Assembly: GCA_945492685.1 (NCBI GenBank)
Contig: CALYUZ010000005.1
Coordinates: forward strand, 1-13,235
Direction: 5' to 3'
DNA: 13,235 bases
Source of the DNA: an uncultured Methanomassiliicoccaceae archaeon
GTDB taxonomy: Archaea > Thermoplasmatota > Thermoplasmata > Methanomassiliicoccales > Methanomethylophilaceae
Shown: positions 6,122 to 12,283 of the stretch, piece after piece
Layout of the letters: every line of letters starts with the position of its first letter
Position numbering within the stretch: position 1 is the first letter of the stretch
The notes under the pieces: model-generated
The model's input: the letters and a program-made list of their open reading frames with translations, nothing else
What the model was told of the DNA's origin: nothing
Databases searched by the model: none
Made by a program: the position numbers and the translations under genes

Positions 6122-8035
6122 CAGGAAAGGCTTCAGTTTCCACATCTGATCCATCGTAAGTGATTGGCCCCCGGTGTCTCCCCATCTCTGGATGGTCACA
6201 CCCATGTTCTCTAGGCTGTTCGCGATCCATCCCTTCTTCTTTCCGGCATCGGAGCAGGCGAGGATGTACGTGTAGACGATGTCGTCGATGGGTGCCTTCT
6301 GCCAGTTGAGTATCTCGATGAACTTCCTCATGATCGGTTCGACATCCTCCGGCTTCCTCTTTCCCATGGATATCAGGATTATGTTGCAGAAAAGCATCCT
6401 GATGTTGGTGAACGGGCCGTTCTCCTCCAGACTCTTCGATGATTCATCTACCGACACGAGGTCATCGATGGCCTGTTCCCGATCGCCGTCACCCGACAGG
6501 AATACGACCGCCCTGCGGAACCTCACGATGTTCCTCACGCCGGGCGGTATGGGTTCACACCATTCGTCGGCGAAGGGTCCGGACATGATCTTGACGACCA
6601 TCTCGGCCAGGTCGATCCTCTTCAGCTCGTGTGCGGTCTGGCAGAACATCTCGAATACGTGACAGAGGATGGACCATTCCGCACTCTCCTTGGATGCGGG
6701 GTCCGATGTGTACACTTCCACGATCTTCTCGAAGGTTCCGACACATTCCGATAGGATCCCCCCATCCTCGATTTCGTTGCACCCGTTGATGATGTCCTTC
6801 AACGCCAGAAGTCTGAAGTAGGGTCCCTCTTCCGCATCATTGTTTAGAAGGTCGAGGGCTTGTCTCAGGAGGTCCCTGCGGACATCGGTCTCTTTGGAAT
6901 GGTTCACCTTTCCGATGCATGAGAGCAGGATGGATCCGAAGGTCCCGTGCAGGCACTCGGTCATGTTCTCTGCATCGTCCATGACATCCGCACACTCATC
7001 GGGTCTGCGGGTGATCATCAGGGCCATGAGTCTCATCATGATCCCAAACTGTTCCGGGTCCGAGGGATCCTGATCCCAGCACTCCTCGCGGAGTTCCTCT
7101 ATGGGCGTCTTCTCCCTCTTCCCGTACCTGAACTCGGCTAGCGCCAGGTCGGTTATGAAACGCGCCCTCTCGACAGGGGTCATGTCCTCATCCTTCCGGC
7201 GCAGGAGGTCATAGTACGGGAGGCACTGGTCGTACGGCCTGAGCATGGTCTCGTCGCAGTATCCCTTGCGGTATCCGTCGTTTGTGAGATGGACCTCGAA
7301 CGGTTCCCTGCACGACGGGCACATGGCGATGGCTGGATACCTCATCACGCCCTGCATCTCAACTCTCGTCCCGTCCTTGTCAAGACGTCCGTCGCATTCC
7401 GATCCGCAGACGGGACAGCGGAACACATCCTTCAGAGGGCCGGTCGAGTCCATGGTCTTACGGGACTCCCCCATCATATCCAGAAGCGACTCCGCAGGGT
7501 CGGATATGTCGAGGCGATATGGTGGTTCGGGTATGGCGAGTTCATTTTTCTCGAGTCTCTCGTTGATCATATCTTCGTCGAATGGTTCCACCAGGGAGAG
7601 CCATGCGTCGGCCTGATCATGGTACGGATCCTGCGGATCCGAGGCAGCCTTGTTTACCATGTTCCAATCGCGTGTTCCCGCGAGCATGCGGGGCGGCGAG
7701 TCCCCCTTGTACTTCAGGACTTTGGGGACATCCGACTCAGTATCCTTCTGGAAGACCACATCCATTGTCCATCCGGGGTAATCATCGTAGATCAGACGTA
7801 CCCTGTGGGACCTGAGTTCGTCGATGTCCATGTTGTACTGCTCCGCTTTTGACAGCTGTCTCTCGGACAGGGTGTTCCAGTCCAGCAGGAGTGTGTATTC
7901 GCGACCTCCGCTCATCTCCAGGGATGTGATGATTATCGAAACCGTTTCAAACACGGTGGTCCCGGAAGGGATCGCTATGGTCCTCGTGATCTGGGGAACG
8001 GATCCTGCGAGGGTTATCTTCATCTTGGCTGCCAT
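6113..8035 (-). CDS. Unrecognised 640-aa protein: pRiA4b ORF-3-like N-terminus, four-Cys zinc site, helical C-terminus
   Basis: I do not recognise this as a named protein. Residues about 5-125 (MKITLAGSVPQITRTI, IPSGTTVFETV, IYDDYPGWTMDVVF, PRMLAGTRDW) resemble the plasmid pRiA4b ORF-3-like domain, whose members show a beta-rich start, a D-(F/Y)-x-x-x-W motif and a conserved LAG segment. Residues about 170-195 look like a linker. Residues 207-242 hold C207-x2-C210, C214 and C239-x2-C242, a likely zinc ribbon. The remaining 390 or so residues are charged and apparently alpha-helical, with scattered Cys and a TPR-like feel (for example RPDECADVMDDAENM and REQAIDDLVSVDESS), but no certain repeats. 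No signal peptide or membrane helix is visible, so it should be cytoplasmic. Start is ATG 8035 (MAAKMKIT); Met5 is possible. The upstream 20-30 nt hold only a weak GGTTAACA box and no Shine-Dalgarno. It stands alone: convergent with lonB, divergent from nadM. Function unknown; protein binding by the helical part is a guess. Confidence 0.85.
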   Translation of the reverse strand: MAAKMKITLAGSVPQITRTIAIPSGTTVFETVSIIITSLEMSGGREYTLLLDWNTLSERQLSKAEQYNMDIDELRSHRVRLIYDDYPGWTMDVVFQKDTESDVPKVLKYKGDSPPRMLAGTRDWNMVNKAASDPQDPYHDQADAWLSLVEPFDEDMINERLEKNELAIPEPPYRLDISDPAESLLDMMGESRKTMDSTGPLKDVFRCPVCGSECDGRLDKDGTRVEMQGVMRYPAIAMCPSCREPFEVHLTNDGYRKGYCDETMLRPYDQCLPYYDLLRRKDEDMTPVERARFITDLALAEFRYGKREKTPIEELREECWDQDPSDPEQFGIMMRLMALMITRRPDECADVMDDAENMTECLHGTFGSILLSCIGKVNHSKETDVRRDLLRQALDLLNNDAEEGPYFRLLALKDIINGCNEIEDGGILSECVGTFEKIVEVYTSDPASKESAEWSILCHVFEMFCQTAHELKRIDLAEMVVKIMSGPFADEWCEPIPPGVRNIVRFRRAVVFLSGDGDREQAIDDLVSVDESSKSLEENGPFTNIRMLFCNIILISMGKRKPEDVEPIMRKFIEILNWQKAPIDDIVYTYILACSDAGKKKGWIANSLENMGVTIQRWGDTGGQSLTMDQMWKLKPFLNG

Positions 8036-8256
8036 CAGGGTGGGGTACCGTCTCGAAGTGTTAACCGTTTTGCTGACGGATTCTCGGCAGGGGTATCAGG
8101 CAATTCCGCGGAGGCCGGGATTGTCATCTTTCCCATTTTCTATGTACGGGGCAGGGGTCAGTCGATCCGGTGTTCGAAAATGGAGCATGTGGTCATAACT
8201 CGTTACTCCGTGGAGGATATGTCCGGAGGACGTTCCGGGATGAGTCTCCGCGCACG

Positions 8257-8264
8257 TTATAAAA
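8257..8264 (+). promoter_or_regulatory. TATA box for the nadM-pncC-E1-like cluster
   Basis: TTATAAAA is centred 25 nt before the nadM ATG at 8286, predicting a leaderless transcript. The rest of the 250-bp divergent spacer (8036-8285), the longest gene-free stretch in the window, shows no other convincing signal, repeat or RNA structure. Confidence 0.7.
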
Positions 8265-8285
8265 CAGTGCGACAATCCACGCGGC

Positions 8286-8828
8286 ATGAGCAGGAACGAC
8301 TACAGTGCGTACTCCCTGGTCGTGGGAAGGTTCCAACCCCTTCACAACGGCCACATGGAGGTGCTGTGCAGGTGTGCATCCGAATCGGAGCATCTCGTCG
8401 TTGGAATCGGGAGCGCACAGTACTCCCATCATCCCGACAACCCCTTCACCGCGGGCGAGAGGTATCTCATGATACACAACGCCCTGGAGGACGAGGGGAT
8501 CACCAACTACAGCATAGTGCCCATGGAGGACCTCAACAGGTATTCAGTCTGGGTGGCGCACGTGGTTTCCATGTCCCCTCCGTTCAAGAGGGTGTACACC
8601 AACAACCCCCTGACGAAGCGTCTCTTCCAGGAAGCTGGATTCGAGGTCAGGGATTCCCCCCTCTACAACAGGGAGGTCTACTCCGGTACGGAGATCCGTC
8701 GCAGGATGGTGGCCGATGAGGAATGGCGCTCGCTCATCCCAGGGGCCGTCGCCGAGGTCATAGATGACATCGACGGTGTCGGGAGGCTGAAGGATATCTC
8801 CGGGGGCGGTGACAACGCACCCCTCTGA
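8286..8828 (+). CDS. nadM: Nicotinamide-nucleotide adenylyltransferase, archaeal NadM type
   Basis: A 180-residue cytoplasmic nucleotidyltransferase that joins ATP with NMN or NaMN to make NAD or deamido-NAD. The archaeal NadM pattern is complete: GRFQPLHNGH (14-23) with the HxxH-type ATP site at His20/His23, GIGSAQYSHHPDNPFTAGER (40-59), and YSGTEIRRRM (132-141) corresponding to the ISGTxIR phosphate-binding motif. Length agrees with archaeal NadM (about 170-185). The ATG lies 25 nt after a clear TATA box and is the only plausible start. The 3' end overlaps the longest form of pncC by 20 nt, so the two are almost certainly co-transcribed. PncC converts NMN to NaMN, so its product can feed this enzyme. 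The last 10 or so residues (ISGGGDNAPL) look unstructured. Confidence 0.96.
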   Translation: MSRNDYSAYSLVVGRFQPLHNGHMEVLCRCASESEHLVVGIGSAQYSHHPDNPFTAGERYLMIHNALEDEGITNYSIVPMEDLNRYSVWVAHVVSMSPPFKRVYTNNPLTKRLFQEAGFEVRDSPLYNREVYSGTEIRRRMVADEEWRSLIPGAVAEVIDDIDGVGRLKDISGGGDNAPL

Positions 8829-9297
8829 GGCGGAGACGCTGGTGTCGCTCCTGAGGTTGAAGGGGAAGACCGTGTCCACTGCGGAATCCTGCACTGGCGG
8901 ATTGATCGGCGCATCCATCACGGATATCCCGGGTGCATCGGAGGTCTTCCTTGGAGGCGTCGTCTCCTACAGCAACGATGTCAAGGAGGGGATTCTCGGC
9001 GTCTCGCATTCCGTTCTGATCGAACATGGTGCCGTCAGTGAGCAGACCGCCAGGCAGATGGTTGAGGGTTCGATGAGGTTGTTCGACAGCGATTACGCTG
9101 TGGCGGTCACGGGTATCGCGGGTCCCGGCGGAGCAACTCCGGAGAAACCCGTGGGATTGGTGTACATAGCAGTGGCGGACGGTCCGCGCACGGTGGTCAC
9201 ACGCAACGTTTTCAAGGGCGACAGGCAGGAGGTCAGGGAATCGACCGTGAGGGAGGCCTGCTCGCTACTCACAGATATGGTTGAGGGAAGATTATGA
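8809..9297 (+). CDS. pncC: NMN amidohydrolase, CinA C-terminal domain family
   Basis: A 162-residue stand-alone CinA C-terminal domain, the nicotinamide-nucleotide amidase that hydrolyses NMN to NaMN and ammonia in pyridine nucleotide salvage. Family motifs: TAESCTGGLI (24-33, candidate nucleophile Ser27), GGVVSYSNDVKEGILGV (49-65, with Lys59), GAVSEQTA (74-81), VTGIAGPGGATPEKPVGLVY (100-119) and FKGDRQEVRE (136-145). No N-terminal MoCF-like domain is present, as in bacterial PncC. The GTG at 8809 overlaps nadM by 20 nt and keeps the whole first helix (AETLVSLLR). A second in-frame GTG at 8842 lies after the nadM stop with a better Shine-Dalgarno (GGAG at 8832-8835, 6-nt spacing) but would truncate that helix. 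The stop overlaps the next start as ATGA (9294-9297). The family is certain; the amidase activity is inferred from family knowledge and strengthened by the nadM neighbour. Confidence 0.92.
   Translation: MTTHPSEAETLVSLLRLKGKTVSTAESCTGGLIGASITDIPGASEVFLGGVVSYSNDVKEGILGVSHSVLIEHGAVSEQTARQMVEGSMRLFDSDYAVAVTGIAGPGGATPEKPVGLVYIAVADGPRTVVTRNVFKGDRQEVRESTVREACSLLTDMVEGRL
9283..9290 (+). promoter_or_regulatory. Shine-Dalgarno of the E1-like gene, inside pncC
   Basis: GAGGGAAG lies 3 nt before the ATG at 9294 (GAGGG itself 6 nt before), within the last codons of pncC. Together with the ATGA stop/start overlap it argues for translational coupling. Confidence 0.6.
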
Positions 9298-9965
9298 TCA
9301 GCAGATACGAGAGGCAGATGGGTATTTTCGGAGAGGAGGGTCAGGCGAAGCTGTCGGCGGCCAGGGTCGGTATCGCGGGATGCGGCGGACTCGGAGTCAA
9401 TGTGATAACCCAGCTGGCGGTGGCCGGAGTAAACCACTATGTCATCGCGGACGGACAGGTGGCGGATATAACCAATCTGAACAGGCAGTTCATCTACGCC
9501 CCCTACGACTGCAGGCCCAAGGCATCCGTGTCCGCGGAGTGGATCCTCGCCCTGAACCCCTTGGCTGAGGTGGAGGCCCATGCCGAGCCCGTGTCCGTGG
9601 ACACCAGGGCCATGTTCGCACAGTGCGATGTCCTGGTGGATTGTCTCGACAACATGGAGTCCAGGATGGTCCTCTCCGATCTTTCGGAGGAGATGGGTGT
9701 GCCGCTGGTGCATGCGGGTGTCTCGGGGACACAGGGGCAGATCGCCGTGTGCATCCCCGGGAAGACGCCCTCCCTCAGGGACATGATCGGCACCGTCACC
9801 GATCCGGAAGGTTCCATACCCGCTGTCGGAGCTGCCGTATCAGTGATAGCCGGCATGGAGGCATTGGAGGTCCTGAAGGTCATCTCCGGGCAGGGTTCCG
9901 ACATCGCCGGGAAGCTGGTCACATTGGATATGGGAAGCTGGTCCATGGAGACCGTGGGGTTTTGA
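9294..9965 (+). CDS. E1-like ThiF/MoeB/HesA-family adenylyltransferase lacking the zinc and catalytic cysteines
   Basis: A 223-residue E1-like enzyme. Relatives adenylylate the C-terminal Gly of a ubiquitin-like sulfur carrier (ThiS, MoaD, SAMP). Seen here: N-terminal SRYERQMGIFGEEGQ (3-17), nucleotide-binding GIAGCGGLG (26-34), NLNRQF (61-66) with the usual Arg, RPKAS (74-78), DCLDN (116-120) with the Mg/ATP Asp119, and PLVHAGVSGTQGQI (127-140). Two standard features are absent: the CxxC zinc pair expected near 159-166 reads PSLRDMIG, and the later catalytic-Cys segment reads GSIPAVGAAV (153-162 region onward). The protein is also shorter than MoeB (about 250). It is coupled to pncC by an ATGA overlap. 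No ThiS/MoaD-like partner gene is in the window. It could be a ThiF-type enzyme that works without a thioester, or act on another carboxylate; a link to NAD metabolism is suggested only by position. No terminator hairpin follows. Confidence 0.85.
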   Translation: MISRYERQMGIFGEEGQAKLSAARVGIAGCGGLGVNVITQLAVAGVNHYVIADGQVADITNLNRQFIYAPYDCRPKASVSAEWILALNPLAEVEAHAEPVSVDTRAMFAQCDVLVDCLDNMESRMVLSDLSEEMGVPLVHAGVSGTQGQIAVCIPGKTPSLRDMIGTVTDPEGSIPAVGAAVSVIAGMEALEVLKVISGQGSDIAGKLVTLDMGSWSMETVGF

Positions 9966-9983
9966 ACGGTCATTCTTCAGTGT

Positions 9984-10013
9984 TTAATGTTAATCAATAA
10001 TAATTAATATATA
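9984..10013 (+). promoter_or_regulatory. A/T-rich promoter with TATA box before the small exported protein
   Basis: TTAATATATA (10004-10013) is a strong TATA-like element 22-28 nt before the two candidate ATGs (10030, 10036). Just upstream, TTAAT occurs at 9984-9988 and 9990-9994 and again at 10004-10008; the 6-nt periodic pair could be a regulator site or simply reflect A/T richness. Confidence 0.55.
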
Positions 10014-10029
10014 GGACACTGGAGCATGG

Positions 10030-10512
10030 ATGCACATGAACGATTACAGCAAGAGGATACTCGTTGCCGCCGTGGTCATCGTGGCGATCGCCGCATGCGC
10101 CGTGGGGTACAAGTCCGTGGACAACGGGTCATCCGATGCCGAGCCTCCTAACCTCGAAGGAGGGTGGGGATACCCAGACATGGACTTCGATATCATCTTC
10201 AGCTCCCAGATACTGGATATGAAGAATGGGACCTTCTTGGTGTTCATCGGGGTCTCCAACTTCAAATGTCCCGACGGAGTGGTGCTGAATGTCAACGACA
10301 TCGTTCTCACGAACGGTTCCGAGAACATCTCCCACGATCCGGTCAAGTCAGCCAACAGTTCCGGGTATGTCGATAGTCAGGTCATCTCCATAGGCAGTCC
10401 CAGCAACTTGATGTTCCTCTATTTCGACAACGTGATGGGCTGGGACGTCTCCGAGGTCTCCGTGAAGTGGCTCGGAGAACCTCCGGTCAACGTCCTTTAC
10501 GATACCCTCTGA
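10030..10512 (+). CDS. Small exported or lipid-anchored protein of unknown function
   Basis: A 160-residue protein with a short basic N-terminus (NDYSKR), a hydrophobic segment (about 10-25) and the sequence AIAAC ending at Cys23, which fits a lipobox, although an uncleaved N-terminal membrane anchor is equally possible. After a polar linker (SVDNGSSDAEPPN) the domain is beta-strand-like: FLVFIGVSNF, GVVLNVNDIVLTNGSE, YVDSQVISIGSPSNLMFLYFD, VSEVSVKWL. That pattern resembles the Ig-like secreted domains of DUF4352-type proteins, but I cannot assign it. Only Cys23 and one further Cys (in NFKCPDG) occur. Start choice: ATG 10030, with GGAG (10021-10024) 5 nt upstream; ATG 10036 (third codon) would suit the TATA spacing equally. 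Monocistronic: own promoter, strong terminator behind. Confidence 0.75.
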   Translation: MHMNDYSKRILVAAVVIVAIAACAVGYKSVDNGSSDAEPPNLEGGWGYPDMDFDIIFSSQILDMKNGTFLVFIGVSNFKCPDGVVLNVNDIVLTNGSENISHDPVKSANSSGYVDSQVISIGSPSNLMFLYFDNVMGWDVSEVSVKWLGEPPVNVLYDTL

Positions 10513-10529
10513 TTATAAACCATTCAACA

Positions 10530-10566
10530 AAGGGGTTCCGATGGAAGGTCGGACCCCTTCTTCTTT
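10530..10566 (+). terminator. Strong hairpin terminator after the small exported protein
   Basis: AAGGGGTTCCGA (10530-10541), a 7-nt loop and TCGGACCCCTT (10549-10559) pair along 11 bp with one bulged base, followed by a T-rich tail (to 10566). A further T6 run lies at 10581-10586. It starts 17 nt after the stop codon at 10512, a typical terminator position. Confidence 0.75.
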
Positions 10567-10654
10567 TCCAGTTATTCCCATTTTTTGCTCAATTCCTTTG
10601 CGACATCACCCGTCTCCGACTACATTACATTCATTACAGCAATAACAAATTAAG

Positions 10655-10665
10655 GTTATTATATC
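10655..10665 (+). promoter_or_regulatory. TATA-like box for the vWA gene
   Basis: GGTTATTATAT is centred 25 nt before the ATG at 10685 and lies in a markedly A/T-rich stretch (about 10615-10665). It predicts a leaderless message; no Shine-Dalgarno is seen. The remainder of the 172-bp spacer holds only the upstream terminator. Confidence 0.6.
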
Positions 10666-10684
10666 ACCAGATCCATGTGGTCTC

Positions 10685-11287
10685 ATGGACAGAACACTCA
10701 CGGAACTCGTGTTCGTGTTGGACAGGAGTGGGAGCATGCATGGTTTGGAGGCCGATACCGTAGGTGGGTACAACTCCATGATCTGCGGACAGAGGCGCGG
10801 CGGGAGGGCGTTGGTCACCACCGTCCTCTTCAACGGCGATTCCAGGATCGTCCACGACAGGGTCCCGATCCACGGGGTGTGCGAGATGTCCCGTGACAGC
10901 TACACGGTGTTCGGATGCACTGCGATGCTGGATGCGGTGGGCTCCACCATAGAGAGGATCTCCTGCGAGCAGAGGCTGTCGGATACGGTGCCATCATCAA
11001 CGATATTCGTGGTGATCACCGACGGTGAGGAGAACGCCAGCATACGCTATTCCTGGGAGAGGGTATCGGAACTTGTCACCAAGAAGAGGTCGGAGGGTTG
11101 GAGGTTCCTGTTCTACGGTGCCAATGTGGATGCCGGAGATGTTGCACGCAGGATGGGGATGGATCCGGGTGAATCCATGGGATACAGATGCGATTCAACG
11201 GGGATCAGGGAGGTCTACCGTTCCGTCTCGGAGAAGGTCACGTCATTGAGATGTTTGGATGATCGCTGTCCACACACGGCCATATGA
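10685..11287 (+). CDS. Stand-alone von Willebrand factor A domain protein
   Basis: A 200-residue protein that is essentially one vWA domain with an intact metal-ion-dependent adhesion site: D13-R-S-G-S17 in FVLDRSGSM, the conserved Thr79 in FGCTAMLDAVG and Asp113 in VVITDGEENAS. These coordinate a divalent metal and mediate protein-protein contacts. No signal peptide or membrane helix is seen, so it is probably cytoplasmic, unlike secreted vWA adhesins. It resembles the small cytoplasmic vWA proteins often found near AAA+ ATPases or stress loci, but neither neighbour (exported protein, purC) fits such a role. The C-terminal tail (about 186-200) has two Cys (RCLDDRCPHTAI) of unclear meaning. 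The ATG lies 25 nt after the TATA box; an ATG at 10675 is in a different frame. Stop TGA at 11285-11287. The partner and process are unknown. Confidence 0.85.
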   Translation: MDRTLTELVFVLDRSGSMHGLEADTVGGYNSMICGQRRGGRALVTTVLFNGDSRIVHDRVPIHGVCEMSRDSYTVFGCTAMLDAVGSTIERISCEQRLSDTVPSSTIFVVITDGEENASIRYSWERVSELVTKKRSEGWRFLFYGANVDAGDVARRMGMDPGESMGYRCDSTGIREVYRSVSEKVTSLRCLDDRCPHTAI

Positions 11288-11333
11288 TGTCGGGGACCAT
11301 CCAGTTCAGATATTCTACAAGAGGTACGGACAC

Positions 11334-11342
11334 TGTAAATAG
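11334..11342 (+). promoter_or_regulatory. TATA-like box for purC
   Basis: TGTAAATAG is centred 26 nt before the purC ATG at 11364. The region from 11343 to the ATG has no Shine-Dalgarno, so the mRNA is probably leaderless. Confidence 0.55.
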
Positions 11343-11363
11343 GCGAACGCAGTTGGCTTTTCC

Positions 11364-12266
11364 ATGGAGCATATCATGACCGGCAAGGTCAAGGAAGTCT
11401 ACAAAGTGGACGACGACACCCTTGAGTTTGCCTACACCGACAACATCTCGGTCTTCGACAAGATCATCCCCTCCAAGGTCCCCCACAAGGGAGAGACACT
11501 CTGCAGGACCGCGAAGTACTGGTTCAACCTCCTCACCAAGGAGGGCATCAACAACCACTTCATCAGTGAGCCCTCCAAGGACAGGATGAGGGTCAAGAGG
11601 GTCGACATCATCAGGGACTACAGCAAGATCGACGGTACCACCACCAACTACCTGATCCCTCTCGAGGTCATCTGCAGGTACTACGCCGCAGGATCTCTTC
11701 TGGACAGGATCAAGTCCGGAAAAGTCAAGGTCGAGGACCTCGGATTCCCCGCAGGACACGAGGTCAAACGCGGAGAGAAGCTCCCCACCCCCTTCATCGA
11801 GTGCACCACCAAGCTGGAGGAGCACGACGAGAACCTCACCGACGAGGAGGCCAAGGAGATGGCCGGACTCTCCGATGCCGAATTCCAGGAGATCAAGGAC
11901 ACCGTCCTGAAGATCGATGAGATCATCGCACGCGAGGCCGGAAAGCGCGGACTCATCCACTGCGACGGAAAGAAGGAGTTCGCCTACGACAAGGACAGGA
12001 AGCTCATGGTCATCGACACCTTCGGAACCCTCGACGAGGACCGCTGGTGGGACGCCGACGAGTACGCCAAGGGAAACATCGTCGAGCTCTCCAAGGAGTT
12101 CGTCCGCCAGTACTACCGCGAGACCGGATACCACGAGAAGCTGTATGCGGCACGCGACAAGGGCGAGCCCGAACCCGACATCCCCGCACTCCCCCAGGAC
12201 ATCATCGACCGTGTGAGCAAGCTCTACGTCGATATGTACGAGAGGATCACGGGAGAGAAGTTCTGA
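11364..12266 (+). CDS. purC: SAICAR synthetase (phosphoribosylaminoimidazole-succinocarboxamide synthase)
   Basis: A 300-residue enzyme of de novo purine synthesis: ATP-dependent condensation of CAIR with aspartate to SAICAR, in the cytoplasm. Family signatures: GKVKEVYKV (7-15, phosphate-binding start), DNISVFDKIIPSKVPHKGE (26-44), IPLEVICRYYAAGS (98-111), the PurC signature around TTKLEEHDENLTDEEA (148-163) and the C-terminal site DTFGTLDEDRWW (208-219), which replaces the DxPDSSRFW-type segment of bacterial enzymes. Length is longer than E. coli PurC (about 237) because of C-terminal helices, similar to the longer archaeal and bacterial class. The codons are strongly biased (AAG, CTC, ATC), suggesting good expression. 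ATG 11364 is the only plausible start and fits the TATA spacing. Convergent with the UPF0179 gene, separated by 13 bp; the two stop codons lie in one hairpin. Confidence 0.96.
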   Translation: MEHIMTGKVKEVYKVDDDTLEFAYTDNISVFDKIIPSKVPHKGETLCRTAKYWFNLLTKEGINNHFISEPSKDRMRVKRVDIIRDYSKIDGTTTNYLIPLEVICRYYAAGSLLDRIKSGKVKVEDLGFPAGHEVKRGEKLPTPFIECTTKLEEHDENLTDEEAKEMAGLSDAEFQEIKDTVLKIDEIIAREAGKRGLIHCDGKKEFAYDKDRKLMVIDTFGTLDEDRWWDADEYAKGNIVELSKEFVRQYYRETGYHEKLYAARDKGEPEPDIPALPQDIIDRVSKLYVDMYERITGEKF

Positions 12267-12283
12267 GGGAAAAAACCCCTCAG
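12263..12283. terminator. Shared hairpin containing the stop codons of purC and the UPF0179 gene
   Basis: CTGAGGG (12263-12269) pairs perfectly with CCCTCAG (12277-12283) around an AAAAAAC loop. The purC TGA (12264-12266) lies in the left arm and pairs with the TCA (12280-12282) that is the stop of the convergent gene. No T-run follows on the plus strand; on the minus strand the loop itself reads as T-rich. A two-way end signal is likely but not proven. Confidence 0.5.

Noticed and set aside
6113-8035. A mobile element, because pRiA4b ORF-3-like domains occur in transposon-associated proteins
   Set aside because: No terminal inverted repeats, target duplications, transposase or integrase genes are seen, and base and codon use look like the neighbours.
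8036-8285. A small RNA, tRNA or riboswitch in the longest spacer
   Set aside because: No tRNA-like arms, conserved aptamer pattern or strong hairpin was seen; only the nadM TATA box is supported.
11238-12134. A 298-codon open frame on the minus strand opposite purC
   Set aside because: Composition (Leu/Val/Gly/Asp-rich) mirrors purC codon bias; no recognisable motifs, and purC is unambiguous.
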